Program-made: the position numbers and the translations under genes | The notes under the pieces: model-generated | The model's database searches: none | What the model saw: the letters and a program-made list of their open reading frames with translations, nothing else | Told to the model about the DNA's origin: nothing | Assembly (NCBI GenBank): GCA_948470475.1 | Contig: OX419341.1 | Span: 22,628,707 to 22,692,706 of the forward strand | Source of the DNA: Galaxea fascicularis | Taxonomy: Eukaryota; Cnidaria; Anthozoa; Scleractinia; Euphylliidae | Reading direction: 5' to 3' | DNA: 64,000 nt | Shown here: positions 33,003-47,200 of the stretch, one piece after another | Layout: each line of letters opens with the position of its first letter | Position numbering within the stretch: the stretch's first letter is position 1

Positions 33003-33843
33003 ATCCAACTTTAATAACAACTAAGATAATGTATACAACATTCTAAAAAGATCAAGAGTGAAATAAAAAAAATATCTGATTAAATTACCGCAACTTGGTA
33101 AACTCTGTCTACAGGAAGACGACTGCGATTATGGGAGCCTATTCTGCATCTATTTTTATACATATATATATTTTTATTATATAACTATAGCTTCATGGTT
33201 TATCGAACATTTTTTTCTTATTTTGAAATTTGTGTTTTGTTAAACACTTTTGCTATTTACAGAAGCAGTTACAGACCATGACACGGCCCCCTCATTGTTC
33301 AAGGTTTTTATCTTTTTTTAATTATTATTATTATTATCGGACACTTTTTTATTGTGAAATTTTAATAATTGAATGTAATAACTATGTAAATATTCAAATG
33401 TTTTTTTATAGCTTTCTTAATCTTGTATGTAATTACTGTGAATAAAATTAGGGTATTGTCTTTTTTTAAAAAAAAATTCTGCATCTATACAGGTGTACTG
33501 ACTGCGAACTGCAACAATTGTGTTTCCCTGAAAGCCTAGGTCCTGGACCTTAATATAACTTACGACTCAATATATGATCTGCTAAAATGCTAAGATTGAT
33601 ATTCACTGTTATAATCCGTATGAATATATAAAGATATACTAAAAACTACGTTTCATGATAATAATAATTTGATTAAAAAAAATTCATCTCAGTTAAAAAA
33701 AAAACATTCTAAATAATAATCTCGTATAAGAACTTTTTAACAACAGTAACAAAAATGTTTCATAAAACATGGCTAAGAACAAATTAAAAAAAGTTAAAAA
33801 AAATATCCGTCTGAAGGAAACTTTGTGATGGAGCTCTTAAGTA
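33002..33843. other. AT-rich spacer
   Basis: No gene is seen. Short AT microsatellites occur near 33160 and 33320. Confidence 0.4.
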
Positions 33844-34149
33844 TTACATTATGGCTCCTTCTTGAATTTCAATGTCAATGTCAATGTTATGAAAATCACG
33901 AAAAGCTTTTCTACTAACTCTCGATCCTCTTAAACAAATTTGAGCGGATCTTAATAGAGCGAATGATGTCCTTGCTCTTATCCAGGAGATTGTTTTGGCA
34001 TAATCTTCTCCTTTCTTGATGGAGATCAGCTGCGCCAGTCTGCTGTGGTATTGCAAGCACTCCTTTCCCATATACCGCCCGTTGACGTGAAAATAAGGGG
34101 TGTGAAAGTTCCATGTTCGATGTCCAAGACCCTCCTCGAGTATAGGCGC
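33844..34149 (-). pseudogene. Retroelement ORF C-terminal remnant with one frameshift
   Basis: The - strand reads [19 protein letters not shown] in one frame (34140-34080), then [40 protein letters not shown] and QICLRGSR in another (34071-33844). This sequence type recurs as the C-terminal tail of reverse-transcriptase-containing proteins in cnidarian genomes, as I recall it. The frameshift between GG and MGK shows decay. Confidence 0.5.
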
Positions 34150-34228
34150 TTCTTCTCATGCTCGTGATTGCGGTATATCTGTTGGAGCTCTAGGTGACTT
34201 TTTAGCGCTAGTTTTTATTTCAAACATG

Positions 34229-34229
34229 A

Positions 34230-34280
<51 letters not shown>
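34229..34280. repeat. (AAT)n microsatellite
   Basis: About 17 AAT units, 290 bp upstream of the first recognised polycystin exon. Confidence 0.95.
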
Positions 34281-34569
34281 TTAATCAGAAGTTATTTGAA
34301 GAAGAAAACCGTCAAAATCGTCAAATGTCTAAACGCATTAATTTGACAGTTATTCTTACACTAAATACGTATCTTTACCCCCAGAGCGCTATAATGTATT
34401 ATTAGAAACTTGGGCATCAGGTCAGACACCTACAAATGCTACTAACCGAGTTAAATCCTCTTACAATACTTGTTTATCAAACTTCCCCGAGAAATTGATT
34501 ATAATTTGATGGCGAATGCCTGATTTATTATTGGCATTGGTGTGTTCTTTTTGTTTTTTATTTTCTCAG

Positions 34570-34862
34570 AATGTTATCGTCCAGTGCCTTTTAGCGCAAA
34601 CCGAAACCAACTGAGCGCATCATCGTTTCGTGGCCAGTTTCCCCCACAAGATGGCTTGATAAATGACAACTTGTTGGCTGCTTGGTGTGCTGCAGAAAAA
34701 GATACAAAACAATGGCTTCAGATAGACTTGCAAGAGATCAAAGAGCCTATGGCGATTGCTTTACAAGGACTTTATCAGCATTCTTGGGTAGAATCGTTTT
34801 ACCTTCAATACAGCACTGATGGAGAAACATGGTATTGCTATGGTTCAGAAAATGGTCATAAG
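34570..34862 (+). CDS. Polycystin-like exon: discoidin (F5/8 C) domain, first half
   Basis: Acceptor TTTTCTCAG, donor AAG|GTAATA. The exon opens in phase 1 (one base from a missing exon) and ends in phase 0. It encodes CYRPVPFSANRNQLSASSF, DGLINDNLLAAWCAAE, QWLQIDLQEIKEPMAIALQG and VESFYLQYSTDGETW, the typical F5/8 type C core (W..A......QW..IDL, then F.L.YS.DG..W). Such domains bind lipid headgroups, glycans or collagen outside the cell. Confidence 0.85.
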
Positions 34863-35211
34863 GTAATATTTCTGGTTTAGTTCCAAATTGGCCCATGGAA
34901 ACATGAACTAGTTCTCAGTCGATGTTAAGTCAACGAATTTTTTGTATTTTGTTATGCGAATTATTTTCCAGGTTTTTCGAGTTCTCCCAAACTTTTCTAA
35001 ACATCTTTCAGAAACAATCCTAAGAAAACACGCGCGCTGATTGGTTAGAAATCGTGTTTCTATAACTCGATAGAAACACAGAACTAGAGCGAACTGTTGA
35101 CGTAACTGATGACGCGAGCAAAGAGAATTTACATTTTGATAATCAAAGCTAAAAAGTTGTTTTCCTTTTTTCGTCGCAGTGTTTTCCAAAAGAAATAGAA
35201 AACATGTTCTC

Positions 35212-35245
<34 letters not shown>

Positions 35246-38200
35246 AGTTTGGGAGAACTCGAAAAGGTTGTAGAAACACTCGCCTGCGGCTCGTGATCCC
35301 ACAGCATTTCTTGTTATCTCTAACATCCACTCGTGTTTCTAAAACTCGATAGAAACACGGTACATGTCTTCTATTTCTTAAATATCATAAACGTTTGAAA
35401 GCCGATTCCGATAATACCTTTCAGTCGTCGCACTTTCTTTACACAAATGCACATTGATGTACTATCCTCAGGGGCACCTAAGGGCAAAGTACGGTCGATA
35501 TCTCTTCGGTGGAGGTTTTCGGCGTCGATCAAAGAGTGCACTGGGATATTCGTAACTGAAACGTTGTCTAAGAGATTCACTGTGGGAAAATAATAGGCCC
35601 GGAAGTTCACGGTAGGGTCATATTTGCTGTTTTTGGCGGTCAAAAACGTCATCTAGCATTTTCGGAAAGCAAATAGTTCACTAGAAAGTTCGTGGAAAGT
35701 TCACTTTAGCTAGCAATTTCGATTTCGCAAGGGAAGATTTTGTTCCCTAAAATTTTCGAGCAATTAAAATTTCAGCTAAGGAATCCAAACAGATCAAATT
35801 CCTACGGCTAATGGAAACATCATTTTAAACAGGCTTCAAACACTATAAGGTACCGGGTACTTAAAAATGCCTTTTTACGGCTTTTGGTTGATTTGGCTCG
35901 TTGGGTGTCCCTGTACCCTATCCCCCAAAGATAACGATACGTAAATACAATTGCATTACTTCCGATTGCTTCCAAATTTGGCACACAGGAAGACTATAGA
36001 TTTAGCCAATCACGCGGCAAATTGCGCGCCATATAAGGTAGGGACCATCGCTACATGACGATTGGAGTAAACATTCGACGTTGAAGAAGCTTTGCGAAGG
36101 TTTTATCTAGAGAAAAATGATGAAGAAGGAATGTCAAGTCGCGTAGAAATCGATTTAGATCGCCTGCTCTACGAATTGGATCAAAACCAAGGTAGGCGAT
36201 CAGTTGACTTTCAGACATCTCGCTTCGCAACTGCTCCACACTGATAAGCGTTGTCTTGAAAATGTAAAGATGTGCCATTTTTGACGTCCAAGGACTTGCC
36301 TCTTTCTCGAAATAGTCCTTCAAATCAGTATTTGCCTGCCCAAAGTCCGATGAATTTGGCCGAAAGTAAACCCTTTGATAGTCTCCTTTTGGCTCGTCAC
36401 GCAATCTTTCCTCCCCAAAGATCAGCCAAAAATGACTAAAGAACCAATCAGCGTTAAGTTATTGTGTAATGAAAAGCCAATCAAAAGTTGCGTTTAAAAT
36501 GCTCCTTCAGAGCTCATGAGGAGTTTTATATCTCTCGCGAATAAATAATTCCAAATCGCGACTAGATGTTACTCCAAAAAACATTATTGGAAACGATTGT
36601 TTCCCCAGTGTGTAGTTCCATTCTAATCGCTACTGCGGCATACGAGTGTTCGGCAAGAGTTCTTGTGGACATACCGGGCCTGCCGATCGGAAATGCCTTG
36701 GACATCGATTTAAGTGTGTTTTCCTTGAGAGATACCTTCGTCCTTTCCCGATGTTATAAGCGGTTACTTCACTTTGAAAAAAAATAAAGCACACCTGCGA
36801 GCAGTGTAAGAGGAGATTTAACGAGAAATACAAGAAAGCTGAAATAAGAACGAAGCGAGTACGACGAGATTCAAATGAAACGGAGGTGGATGTTGTTGCA
36901 ACAATCGTACCTTCAACTCTGAAATGTACCCCAGCAAGATCACTGAAATTTGTCACCATCCCTATCACTTCTATTTCTTCGGAAGAAGACAATGGCGAAA
37001 GTTCTGCATTATCGGAAGGTTGCCGAAGGGAATCAGGGATTATTTTTATTTTTGTGGTGTAATGTCAAAAGTTTTATAATAGTTTAATGTGTTATATTTG
37101 GTATGTCCATGGCTGTCAATGTTTTCGTAACTTTGTCAGCATTGAAATGTGTGAAGGATTTCGATTGGTGCCGGTGATTAATGTTAGTTAAACATTCAGT
37201 AATGAACAAAATGAAAATAATGTGATTTCAAGATTGTTTCTATGGATATTTACCAATTTTTTAAGGAAACGAAACGCATTGTACAGGTTCGGTGTTGCTG
37301 TAACAAGCGATTTTGAGTAGTGATTTAGCCCACTCACTCCAAAACCGGCCGCGCGCTGCGCGTATTCTCCGGGTGTTCTGCGTGGGAAACGCGTTATCCC
37401 CCACCTCCCCCACTAAGCGTTTTTAGTCTTCTAATGTAGTAATGTAGAAAATGGCGTCACACGCGCACCGGTCCTAAATTTCCAGGACTTGTTTTGTTTT
37501 TCTTCTCTTAGAATTGAAATGAAGCTCCGTGGAGCTCAGAATGGAAAGATATAATCCTAAAGATAAATCGGCGGTAAAAAATGAGGACATCTGAGTTGTA
37601 AACGGACGAAACATCGTTTCGCGTTTGAACTGCTTTGATTTCCGAAACACAACCTGAAGTCGGCTCAAAGTTTGAAGCCGAATTGCGGACTTGAAATGAA
37701 TTTTATGAGACCAGGAAAGATGTTACAGGACGGTAAATAGTGTTTTTGAATTTCGATTTTCTTTTTCAGACTTGTTTGACTGACCATTTCAGCTGAAATA
37801 ATGTAACGTTTGTTATTTGGCTTGGAAAGTCGTACAATTTGCGATAGAGTGATCTCTTCAGTTGACCAGAGGCGAAGCATGTCTGAAGATAGCGTGTTTG
37901 TGTCCACGCTCACGAGGAAATCGGAAGTTTTTCGCGCCTAACACTGTTAGGCGCGAAAAACTTCCAATTATTCCAATTCCGATTATTCCAATAAAGTTTT
38001 TGGCTGGAAAAACTGTTTGTTGATTATTTTGTCTTTGTTAATTCATAGTTGTCTTTAGAAAGCGAAGTTTTGTTGATATCCAAACGGTTTCGGTAAACGT
38101 ACGTAAAACTGCCTATCCGATCGTTCCGACTTTAAGTTCCGACTTTCTCCCTCTCTCCTCCGCAGATGCTCCTGCTAACAATAATAGATAAATAAGCGCG

Positions 38201-41200
38201 CGGGCGACGATGGGAAGAGGTAAAACGCGGGAGTCTCTGCCATAAAATGTTTCCAAGATGGCGCCTCATTTCCGAGAAAGATTGGACCTAGGTACATTTC
38301 AGTTGAATGCATGTGTAAACAAAACGGCCGAACATACAGTACGACAAGAAAAACAAGTGTTCTCACTTCCTTGTGGGGCAAAATGTGAGAGGTTTGCTGT
38401 GATTTTTTGCAAAATCACGGCCTGGTAAAGTTTTTCGCCGAGAGAGACGAAATAAATCAACATTTTCGGAACGTAGATCGAAACACCTCGATGAGTGTTG
38501 ATCTTGTGAGATGCAAGGCATGTACTTTTTGAGGATTTTCACAGCAAGTTCATTGAATGGTTCGGCAGACTTCGACTGCAAACGGTTCAGTGACCCTTTT
38601 TACCGTCTTAACAGGGACACGAAACCTAAGCACTGACTAAAGACAATGAAAGTTGTAAACATTTATTTTTATTTCTGCAGACACTCATGAAAACGTAAAC
38701 CACGAACAGTTAAAAAAAAAAACTCAAACAGCTAATGGATCAGCCCCAAATTGCGTCTACTAAACTTCTATACTTAGATCTTTAAATGAGCACTCAAAAT
38801 CCTTTAACTCTTCCTCTGGTTCCGCCATTGCCAGAGAACCGCACATTATATGGCAGAGGTCTCTTCTTCTTTCTTTCCCCTTCCCATCGACCCACGCGCG
38901 CTTTCATTTCCCTCTCCCCAGCCTCCCAACGACATAAAAAGAGACCTCTGCGGAGGAGAGAGGACTTTCTCCAATAAATTATTGACCTCACCAACTCGAA
39001 GGAGCGAACGCGAGTCTTTGCACGACTTAAAAACACCGTCAGCGGTAAACACGCCTATCCGATCGTTCCGACTTTAACTTCCGACTTCTCTCGATAAATT
39101 CTCGACCGCTTCCGACTATTAGCCCCTGAAAAATTATTCTCCTTGCACAAGCTGTAAACTGAATCTTGTAGCCAAACTTTCAATAAATCTTCTTTCCTTC
39201 TATGCCGACCTCGAGCCTTCGGCGGCGTCGCTCCACCGAAAAGTTTTACTGGCGACCAAAATTGGTTTCGATCACACTTCAAAGCGAAAATTCTCGTAAA
39301 ATACACGGTGCGTATGTTTTTTACCAAGACAGGTGACCAAAATTAAAAGTAAATTGCGCGATAGAGGCGGATTGCTTAAAACCTTTCTTGCCGTTACAGC
39401 GTCTGAAGAGTTTCGTGGTCCACGATTCGGTGTATGATGGAAAGTGACGTTGTAATTTCCTGGTATTATCGTGCATAAGGACACCAGACTAGTGTGCGTT
39501 CTCCTTCGTCGAACGCAACAATTAATGCAAAATGCCTTGCGCTCAAAATCGGGGACAGACCGTCAGCCCACGGAAATTCTGTAGTGAAAATATCCATTCC
39601 CTATCCCAGTAAAACTATCAACAAACGTTTGCTGTCAGACTATGAAACCATTGCAAGCGCTGTCGTCAAATGCAAACTGTTGACGCGAAGCACGTTCAAG
39701 TCCAAAGTACACTTCCAGAATTGACAAGTGCGTTCTGATTGGACTACGTTAATCGCCGCTCGTTTCAGCAGACGTTCGTTGGGGAGGAAAGATTGCGTGA
39801 CGAGTCAAAAGAGCGTCTGTTGTTCTGTATTAAGGCTATGTTGCACTGAAAGGTGGGAGTGACCCCGCCTTTGCTGAGATGTTCTACATAATTTTATAAC
39901 TAACCTAGAGCCTCAGCAAACAAAGCTGGGAGAATACAATGCTTTCAAGTGTCACTATAGCATTGTTAGATACCAAGTGCATAGATACTTTTTTATAATT
40001 GTTTTTCTTATTGCTACAGCTTTTCTCTGGAAATGAAAACAATAGCACAGTTAAACTGTACGTTCTTTATCTTGATCAAATTTGTGCTCAATACATTCGG
40101 ATCAATCCACGGTCCTGGCATGACGACCTTTGTTTACGCATCGAGGTGTATGGATGCCCCTGCCACCAAAATGAAAGTAAGTAACCAAGAAATGAAAAAG
40201 AAAATAGATCTTATCCTCTTAATTACAAAGCAAGTACTCATAACCCTCTCGATGTGTTAAAAGAAATAAACTGGTCCCCTCAGACAGATTTACCATAGTG
40301 TAGGTAAGACAGATCTACGTCAGAACTGATCCGACTAAAAGCTTTTGCAGCTGACTGCGGAACAAAATTCCAAACAACCGTGAAACACACGTACATTGAT
40401 GACTCAATGGGTAAGTCAATGAAGGTACTGGTACCTTTCTTAGATGGAAAACTAGTCAAACTCACGTTCAATACCATTCCTTACGCACCATAAGCATTAT
40501 AGACAAAAATTTGGTTTTATCAACGGAGTTGATAATGTGAATGTACAGGCGACGTTTCGAGCGTTAGCCCATCTCAGAGCGAATCCACTCTGACGAAGGG
40601 CTAACGCTCGATTTACATTACCAACGCTCAATATTTACATTAACAACTCCGTTGATAAAACCAAATTTTTGTGCACAACTCCCCCACCGACGCATCATCA
40701 CAGTTTCTTTATAAACTACCCCTTTATTTATAAGCATTATAGGTCTGCCACAACGACACTAATAGCCGATTCCATTTCAGCTGCTGCTTGATCTCGCCTC
40801 TACTCTTCGTCTACTCAGTGCTACAACTAGTGCCATTGCCACTGTAGCCACTGCTTTTGTTTACTGTAACTTCTAACCAAAACCTTCAATGTTTCTAATA
40901 GTATATTTAAAATCTACTTTCAGCCTACGACGTTCGACCGCCTATGTACAACAACACCTGTGGACTTGTAGAACCCACGGAACCACCAACCACACCGACA
41001 GTAGCACCAACTACTACGATAGAAGAGAAAGTGATTGGTGAGAAGCATTCGTACAGTTATTAAATTGGAAAATTATTTACTGTTTGAGCAAAAAAAAAAA
41101 CAAACAATGTTGAATCCAATAGTATGTGCTGTTTAAATATGGTGTGTCTACTTAAAGGTTGTTATTTTTCTTAATTATTGATCCTAAGAACATTATGAAT

Positions 41201-44200
41201 CAGTTATGTAGTATGGATTTAGTTTTTCTGCTTTACTATACAGTTTTCTGTCTCAGAATAGGGGACCTCTTTACCTTTTTCAGGTTAAAGTGACTATTAG
41301 ATAATAAAAAATTCATCATGGTCGTTCTTAATTCGGAAATTTGTGTATTTGGGGATTACCGTACTATTGCAAGTACAACGCAGTTCACATAAGTGATAAG
41401 GATTCGCCCTTGTCACACGACGGCCATATTGTCCCGGGAGACCAAAAAAGCTTTGTTTTACCACGCCAAGCCGCGCGGTCGAAACCGTGGGGGCGAGGCT
41501 TGGCGTGGCAAAACAAAGCTTTTTTGGTCTCCCGGGACAATATGGCCACCGTGTGACAAGGGCGAATAGCTGTAGATTCGAAATAGCTTTAATTTAAGAG
41601 GAACTACAGCCCTTGGCTCCGTCGACAGCAGTGCAATAGCTGTCCAGTCTGTGGGAGTGGATGTCATTCAGTTTTAGAACACGTTCAAAAATCAACATAA
41701 AAAAGTCAGAGAACATCAAGAAAACAAACAAATAAACAAACAACAAAGAACGGTAATAGGCTATAAAAGGGACAATTTTGCATGGCATATGCCAACTAAA
41801 TAAATATGCCCTTAACTTTACTCACAGTTACACCAATTTCGCCGTTTGAACTTCTACTCCCGACAGCTACAATCAAAACAGGTGACATGTTCAGGATTGG
41901 TGTCAGTTTGCACGAGGGCACTGGGGTGTTATATCACTGGAGTCTTGGTAACAAGGAGCTAACACTTACAAAGAAGAACTTCCCCCATGTATACTACAGT
42001 CCAGGGATTTATGAAATTGACGTCAATGCAACAAATGCAAATAACTCGTACGCGAATAGTGGAACTGTAGTGGTGCAGCATGAAATAGTTGGTCTCGAGT
42101 GTATCTTAGATGCTTTTGCTGTAATGCCGATGGAGGAGGTGCTGATAAAATGGGTTATTCGTAGAGGTAGGTGAACTGGACACCTTAGGGTTTTAGTGAT
42201 AACCTAACTCCGACTCAGATATTTGTACAAAAAAATGCACTCATTCAGTTGTTTTTGTTTTTTATTTATTTTTATTTTTTTACATGAAATGCGGGTGAAT
42301 ACAGTTGAGATTAATTGTTCTCTTACTCTGTTGCATTAAGAGTTCTTTATTTTAACGGATTTTTTCTAAAAGTTGACTAATCCTGACAAAAAAAAACAAC
42401 ATTATTTTGTGGAACGCAGACTTACAGGAAGCATCGTGGAAAACTTGTCATATTTTAAAACAACGTCGACCACCTCAGATAAATTCCAAAACATGATAAC
42501 AGTTCAAACTGTCATACACAAGAACCTTGGACATTCTAAGTGCAATTTAATGAAAAAAAAAAACTTAACCTTTCTAGTAAGGAGTGTCGTGATTCCAGTG
42601 TCTTCATTTGTGAGCCGGATTATTCTCTAGCTTTTTTTGTGTTTTGAGAAAATGTTTGAGTTCTCTAATCTGCCTTGTCTTTTTCTTTTTCTTTTTTTTT
42701 TCTCTTCCAAAGCTAGGTTGCTTTGTACCGGCAATTTGCCTTTTTTTGTGTCCTTTTGTACTGCAAGATAGTTGTTTTGGGGAAAGGGGGAAAATGGTCG
42801 AATTGAACTATGAGTTGCCACCTCAAAAGTATCCTTTGATTTTTTTTTTTATGTTTTAGGGACAAACGTGACATTTACGCTGTCCACTGGTGACGGAGAT
42901 CCCGACCAGGTTCAACATAGCCTCACTGATTACTATAGGGAATTTTCATTAACTCATCGATATCGAAACGTTGGCGTATATAATATCTTGATAAGCGCTA
43001 AAAACGATGTGGATGCGAAACACACAGCATGCAACCTTATCGTGGAAGATCCAATCAATGACTTGTCTGTCATGGTTACACCAACGCGAATTAAGACTGG
43101 TTCGCAAGTTATATTTATTACTGTTGGTGAGAGTATAACAATCAGAGGGAGGATTACTGGTGGCACAAACGTTTCTTGTACTTTTGATTTTGGAGAAGGA
43201 GTACTAAGGAAAGGCATTGGTGCATATCAAGCTATGTACAAATACACACAAACAGGGAACTACAGCATCGGTCTGTCTTGTAAAAACCAAGTCAGTAGCG
43301 CACATAGTGACTTTCATAACAGGATTGTGGTTCAAAAGGATGAACCAATCAGCGATCTCGAAATAGTTGTTAACGTCACGCGTAAGGACGACAAAACAGT
43401 TTTCATGCTATCTAAAAGCGCTGGAACAGCTTTTGTGTGCAATTGGACACTGGGCGATGGCACTGCTTTCCAAACAGATATTTCAGACATTCATGTTCCT
43501 ATTTATCATCAGTACTCTGAGGAGGGGCCTTATGACGTTTGCGTAAAGTGCATAGATAGATACAGAACTGTAGAGGCCAACAGCGTTGCTTGGGTTCAAA
43601 TCCCGGTAACTGATTTAACGTGTGAGTCTCTGCAAACGTACGTTAAAACGGCAGAGGAAGCTTTCTTTAACATATCCATTCATTCTGGTTCACACGCCAT
43701 CGTATCAGTAACATTTGAAGACAACAAAAACCAAACGCTGTCATTAAAGGAGGGTTTTACCGTTAGGAAAGTCTTTGTTCTGAAACATTCGTTTCTATCC
43801 GATGGTTTTTATCACGTCAAGGTCACCGCCTTAAATCGTCTTGATTCTCTCACAACGAAATGCCAACCAGTGGTTGTAGCTCAAAACCCTTTACGTGGCG
43901 TAAGTCTTATTCCTGACAAAAGCGTAATCAAAATTGCAGGCGAGGTGACTTTCAGTCTCAAAACATCAGTCTCGGAACAATTTTTACCCACTAATGTATC
44001 GTGCTTGTGGTCCTTTGGAGAAAGCGAGGAGGTTCATAGAAAACAATCAATTTTCAATGCTCATAGTGTATATGCTATACGACATCGCTATGTATTCAAA
44101 GGAGGTTTTGTAACTAACGTATCTTGTTCAAATAAAGTCAGTCGAATTTCCTTATACACAAATATTACCGTTTTGGAACCAATAAATCCAGAGATAAAAG

Positions 44201-47200
44201 TATGCCTCCATTGTGACCACTCCACGAACATCATAGAGATCACATCAAGGCAATACTTCGCTCTTGGCGAAAAAGCAACATTTTTGGTTTCTTCCCAAAG
44301 TTTTGACAGAGCCTACCAATGGACGATGACCAGTCATGGAGATCTTGAAGTAACAAAGAAACCATATTTTAGCAAAGTTTTGACAGAAGCTGGAAAGTTT
44401 ACCATGACTGTTACAGTTGACAAGGTCGTGGAAAATGTATCTACCTCTGTTGAATTTATTGTCCAGGAAAGAATTTCCGGCGTTTTGTTCACATCGAGCG
44501 GATTTACCTGGCTACGGAGTGCGACTCGCTTTAAGCTCACCATTCCCAAATTTCAGTTCGGCGACTGCTATGTTATATCATTCAACGAGTCGTTCAAAAG
44601 TATTAAGGATTGCGCCTCAGGTAACACTGGAAAGTTTGAGTTGTCATTTAACCGTACTTTCCTTCACGAGGGTACTTACAGCATTTACATGCATGTGTTC
44701 AACAACGTTTCCGAGGCGAAAGACTGTGAGGTGGTTCAGGTCGTAAAACCTGCTTGCAAGTTAGAAAACATTTCAATATGGAACTCTAACGGACAATTAA
44801 ATGACAATATTGAGGATGCCGTTCGGGAAATCAGGTACCACAGATCCGAAGAGTTTAAACTTGAGGGCCGTTTCATCAACAACTGCTTGCTTCCAGATTC
44901 ACAGGGGTCGAAAGAATCGTGGCAGATCAGGAGAATCAGCAACGAAAGTACTGCGATTGAAACAGGCGGACATCAGCCTAGCATTGCCGAAACGTCTCAG
45001 CTCGTTTCGAACCGCGATGGTTCAATGGTTGTGGTGTTTTCTCGCTATTTAAAATATGGGAAATACTACTTTGTGTTCTCTGTGGAGTTGACAAGCCCTG
45101 ATGTACGAAATCTGTACGGGCAAGTTGCTGGAGAAGCTATATTAAAAGTAGAAATTGCTCGCTCGCCTATTGTAGGAAGTATAACAGGTGCAAAGTTCCT
45201 GGAGGTGGATATCCAAGAAAAGCTCAGTTTAGATGCATCGTTTTATGACCCAGATAAACGAAAGGTCTTTGGGCAGAAAGATATGAAATTTGAATGGTTC
45301 TGCAAGACGCGAGATCAACTCGATGGGTCATTCGTCCACTGTTTGGAACTTGGGAAGAGTTTTGACCGTTTTCCCATTGCAATTTTAACATCTGCTGTCT
45401 TCACAACAAGCCTTGATAAATATATGGCAAACAAAGCCTACGTATTTTCTGTAAGAGTAACAATAGTAAGCGATGGTCGCACAGCTTGGGATAATGTGAC
45501 TGTGTTCATTCTTCCACCAGGTCCACCGAAGATGAAAATTAGGTACGTTACAGATGGCTGTAGTGTTGAATTAACTAATGTTGTCAACTCTATATATAAA
45601 CATGTCCTTTCTTCCTTTATTTCCTTCACCCATGCGGTTGTGCTAAGGTGCCTCACTTGCTTTCAATAATTAATTTGAAAGACATTTTTCGTTAATTAAT
45701 TCAACGAAAGAGCGCGCTCCATGATATCAGTGCCATGTGTGTCTTTAAAAAAGGCATATGTTTCAATACCATCTACAAAATGATCAGAAAGTCAAACCTT
45801 TAGGGCAATCCTTTCAAGAGTAACACTAATTTCTCTGTTTGTTTTTAACTTATCAGCTGCACTGATCACAATTGTTCAACAAACATTCAGCCACAAATAG
45901 ATCTCAAATTGGAGGCCATTTGTGATAGCCAATGTGTATCTTTTCAACTGTCGTTTCGCTGGGAACTGCTGTCATGGAATGGAAGCCAATGGTCAGGGAT
46001 CAATATCCCCGCTGATTTAAACATGGCGGCGACAAATCGCGCCTTTACAATCAGATCATACATTTTTCAAAAGATTTTGGGCCCCGGAGACGAATGCCTG
46101 GTCCGGTTGCAAGTGCAAAGGCAAGGTGGCAGAGCGGCTTACCTCACCAAGATTTTAAGAGTAAACGAGGCTCCTAAGACTGGAAACTGTTCAACTGACC
46201 CGCAGACGGGGGAGCTTTCTAACACGGAGTTTCGAATTTTTTGCGATGGGTGGTCAGACCCTGACACGCCACTTCGTTATAGCTTTAGTTACGGTGATGA
46301 CGAAAAGCCAGTACTTACATCTCTAGAAAATCCCACGTCTTCAAGGAAATTTCGGATCTACAAACACGTTCCAGAGGAAACCACCTCAATTTCAATACCA
46401 ATTAAAGTGGTGGTAGAGGACGCACTTGGGATGAGTTCAGAAATGCAATTCCATCTAGAGGTATTGCTATTTTTCCTTTTCTTCAAAAGTGAAATGGCGC
46501 ATATCTGTTCATGTCAAAGTTGCCTCGTCACAGGTTTTCTAAGGGCATACTTTTTCATTTTTGAGGGGTTCATATTTTATGAAATCTATAATGTCTATTA
46601 ATGTCGCTACGGGTGTCTAAAATCTGGAAAGCATGGAGGAAAATATTTGAAACTGGTCTTTTGGAAAGAAACGTAAGGGCACATTTATTTGTTTACCTTG
46701 TTTTCTATCCAAATTAAAGACTAAAATAATAAGATGAATTGAGCTTTATTTCGTTTTATTTTGAAGCAGAGGCTTTGCATACTCATCATGCGTCATACCA
46801 TTTCATTTACTGATTGTAGGTAAAAAACGCAAAAAGGGCTCCTGTTGACCTTGATGCTGCGTTGAATGATTTGGATTCGGACAATGAAAACTCAACTGTG
46901 GACATCAGTAACCCGGATGAAGCTCGAGCGGAGACCCAAAAAGTAGTCAACCTTCTTGATCAGCTTCTGATGGACGATGGTGGGGGCAGCGATGGGTCCG
47001 ATTCCAGTGCTAACTCGGGGTCAACGACCGGTCAAAATGGTGGTAATCCGTCAAATGCTAACTCGGGGACAACAAGCGGACAGAGTGGTGATGGGCAGTT
47101 AAATGATAACTCAGGTACAGACACTGGACAAAGTGGTAGTAAACAGGGACAATCAGGTAATACATCAGCTATTCCAGACACGTTAGCACCAACCAGGCCA

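Noticed and set aside
36051..36404. 117-codon - strand ORF
   Set aside because: No recognised family. It lies in a repeat-rich intron next to an inverted repeat arm, so it may be a transposon scrap; not enough to call.
38786..39077. Four overlapping ORFs on both strands
   Set aside because: Pyrimidine-rich low-complexity sequence opens frames on both strands.
45543..45669. Extension of the large PKD-repeat exon to the ORF end
   Set aside because: A GTACGT donor at 45543 joins in phase to the REJ exon; the extension has no REJ-like sequence.
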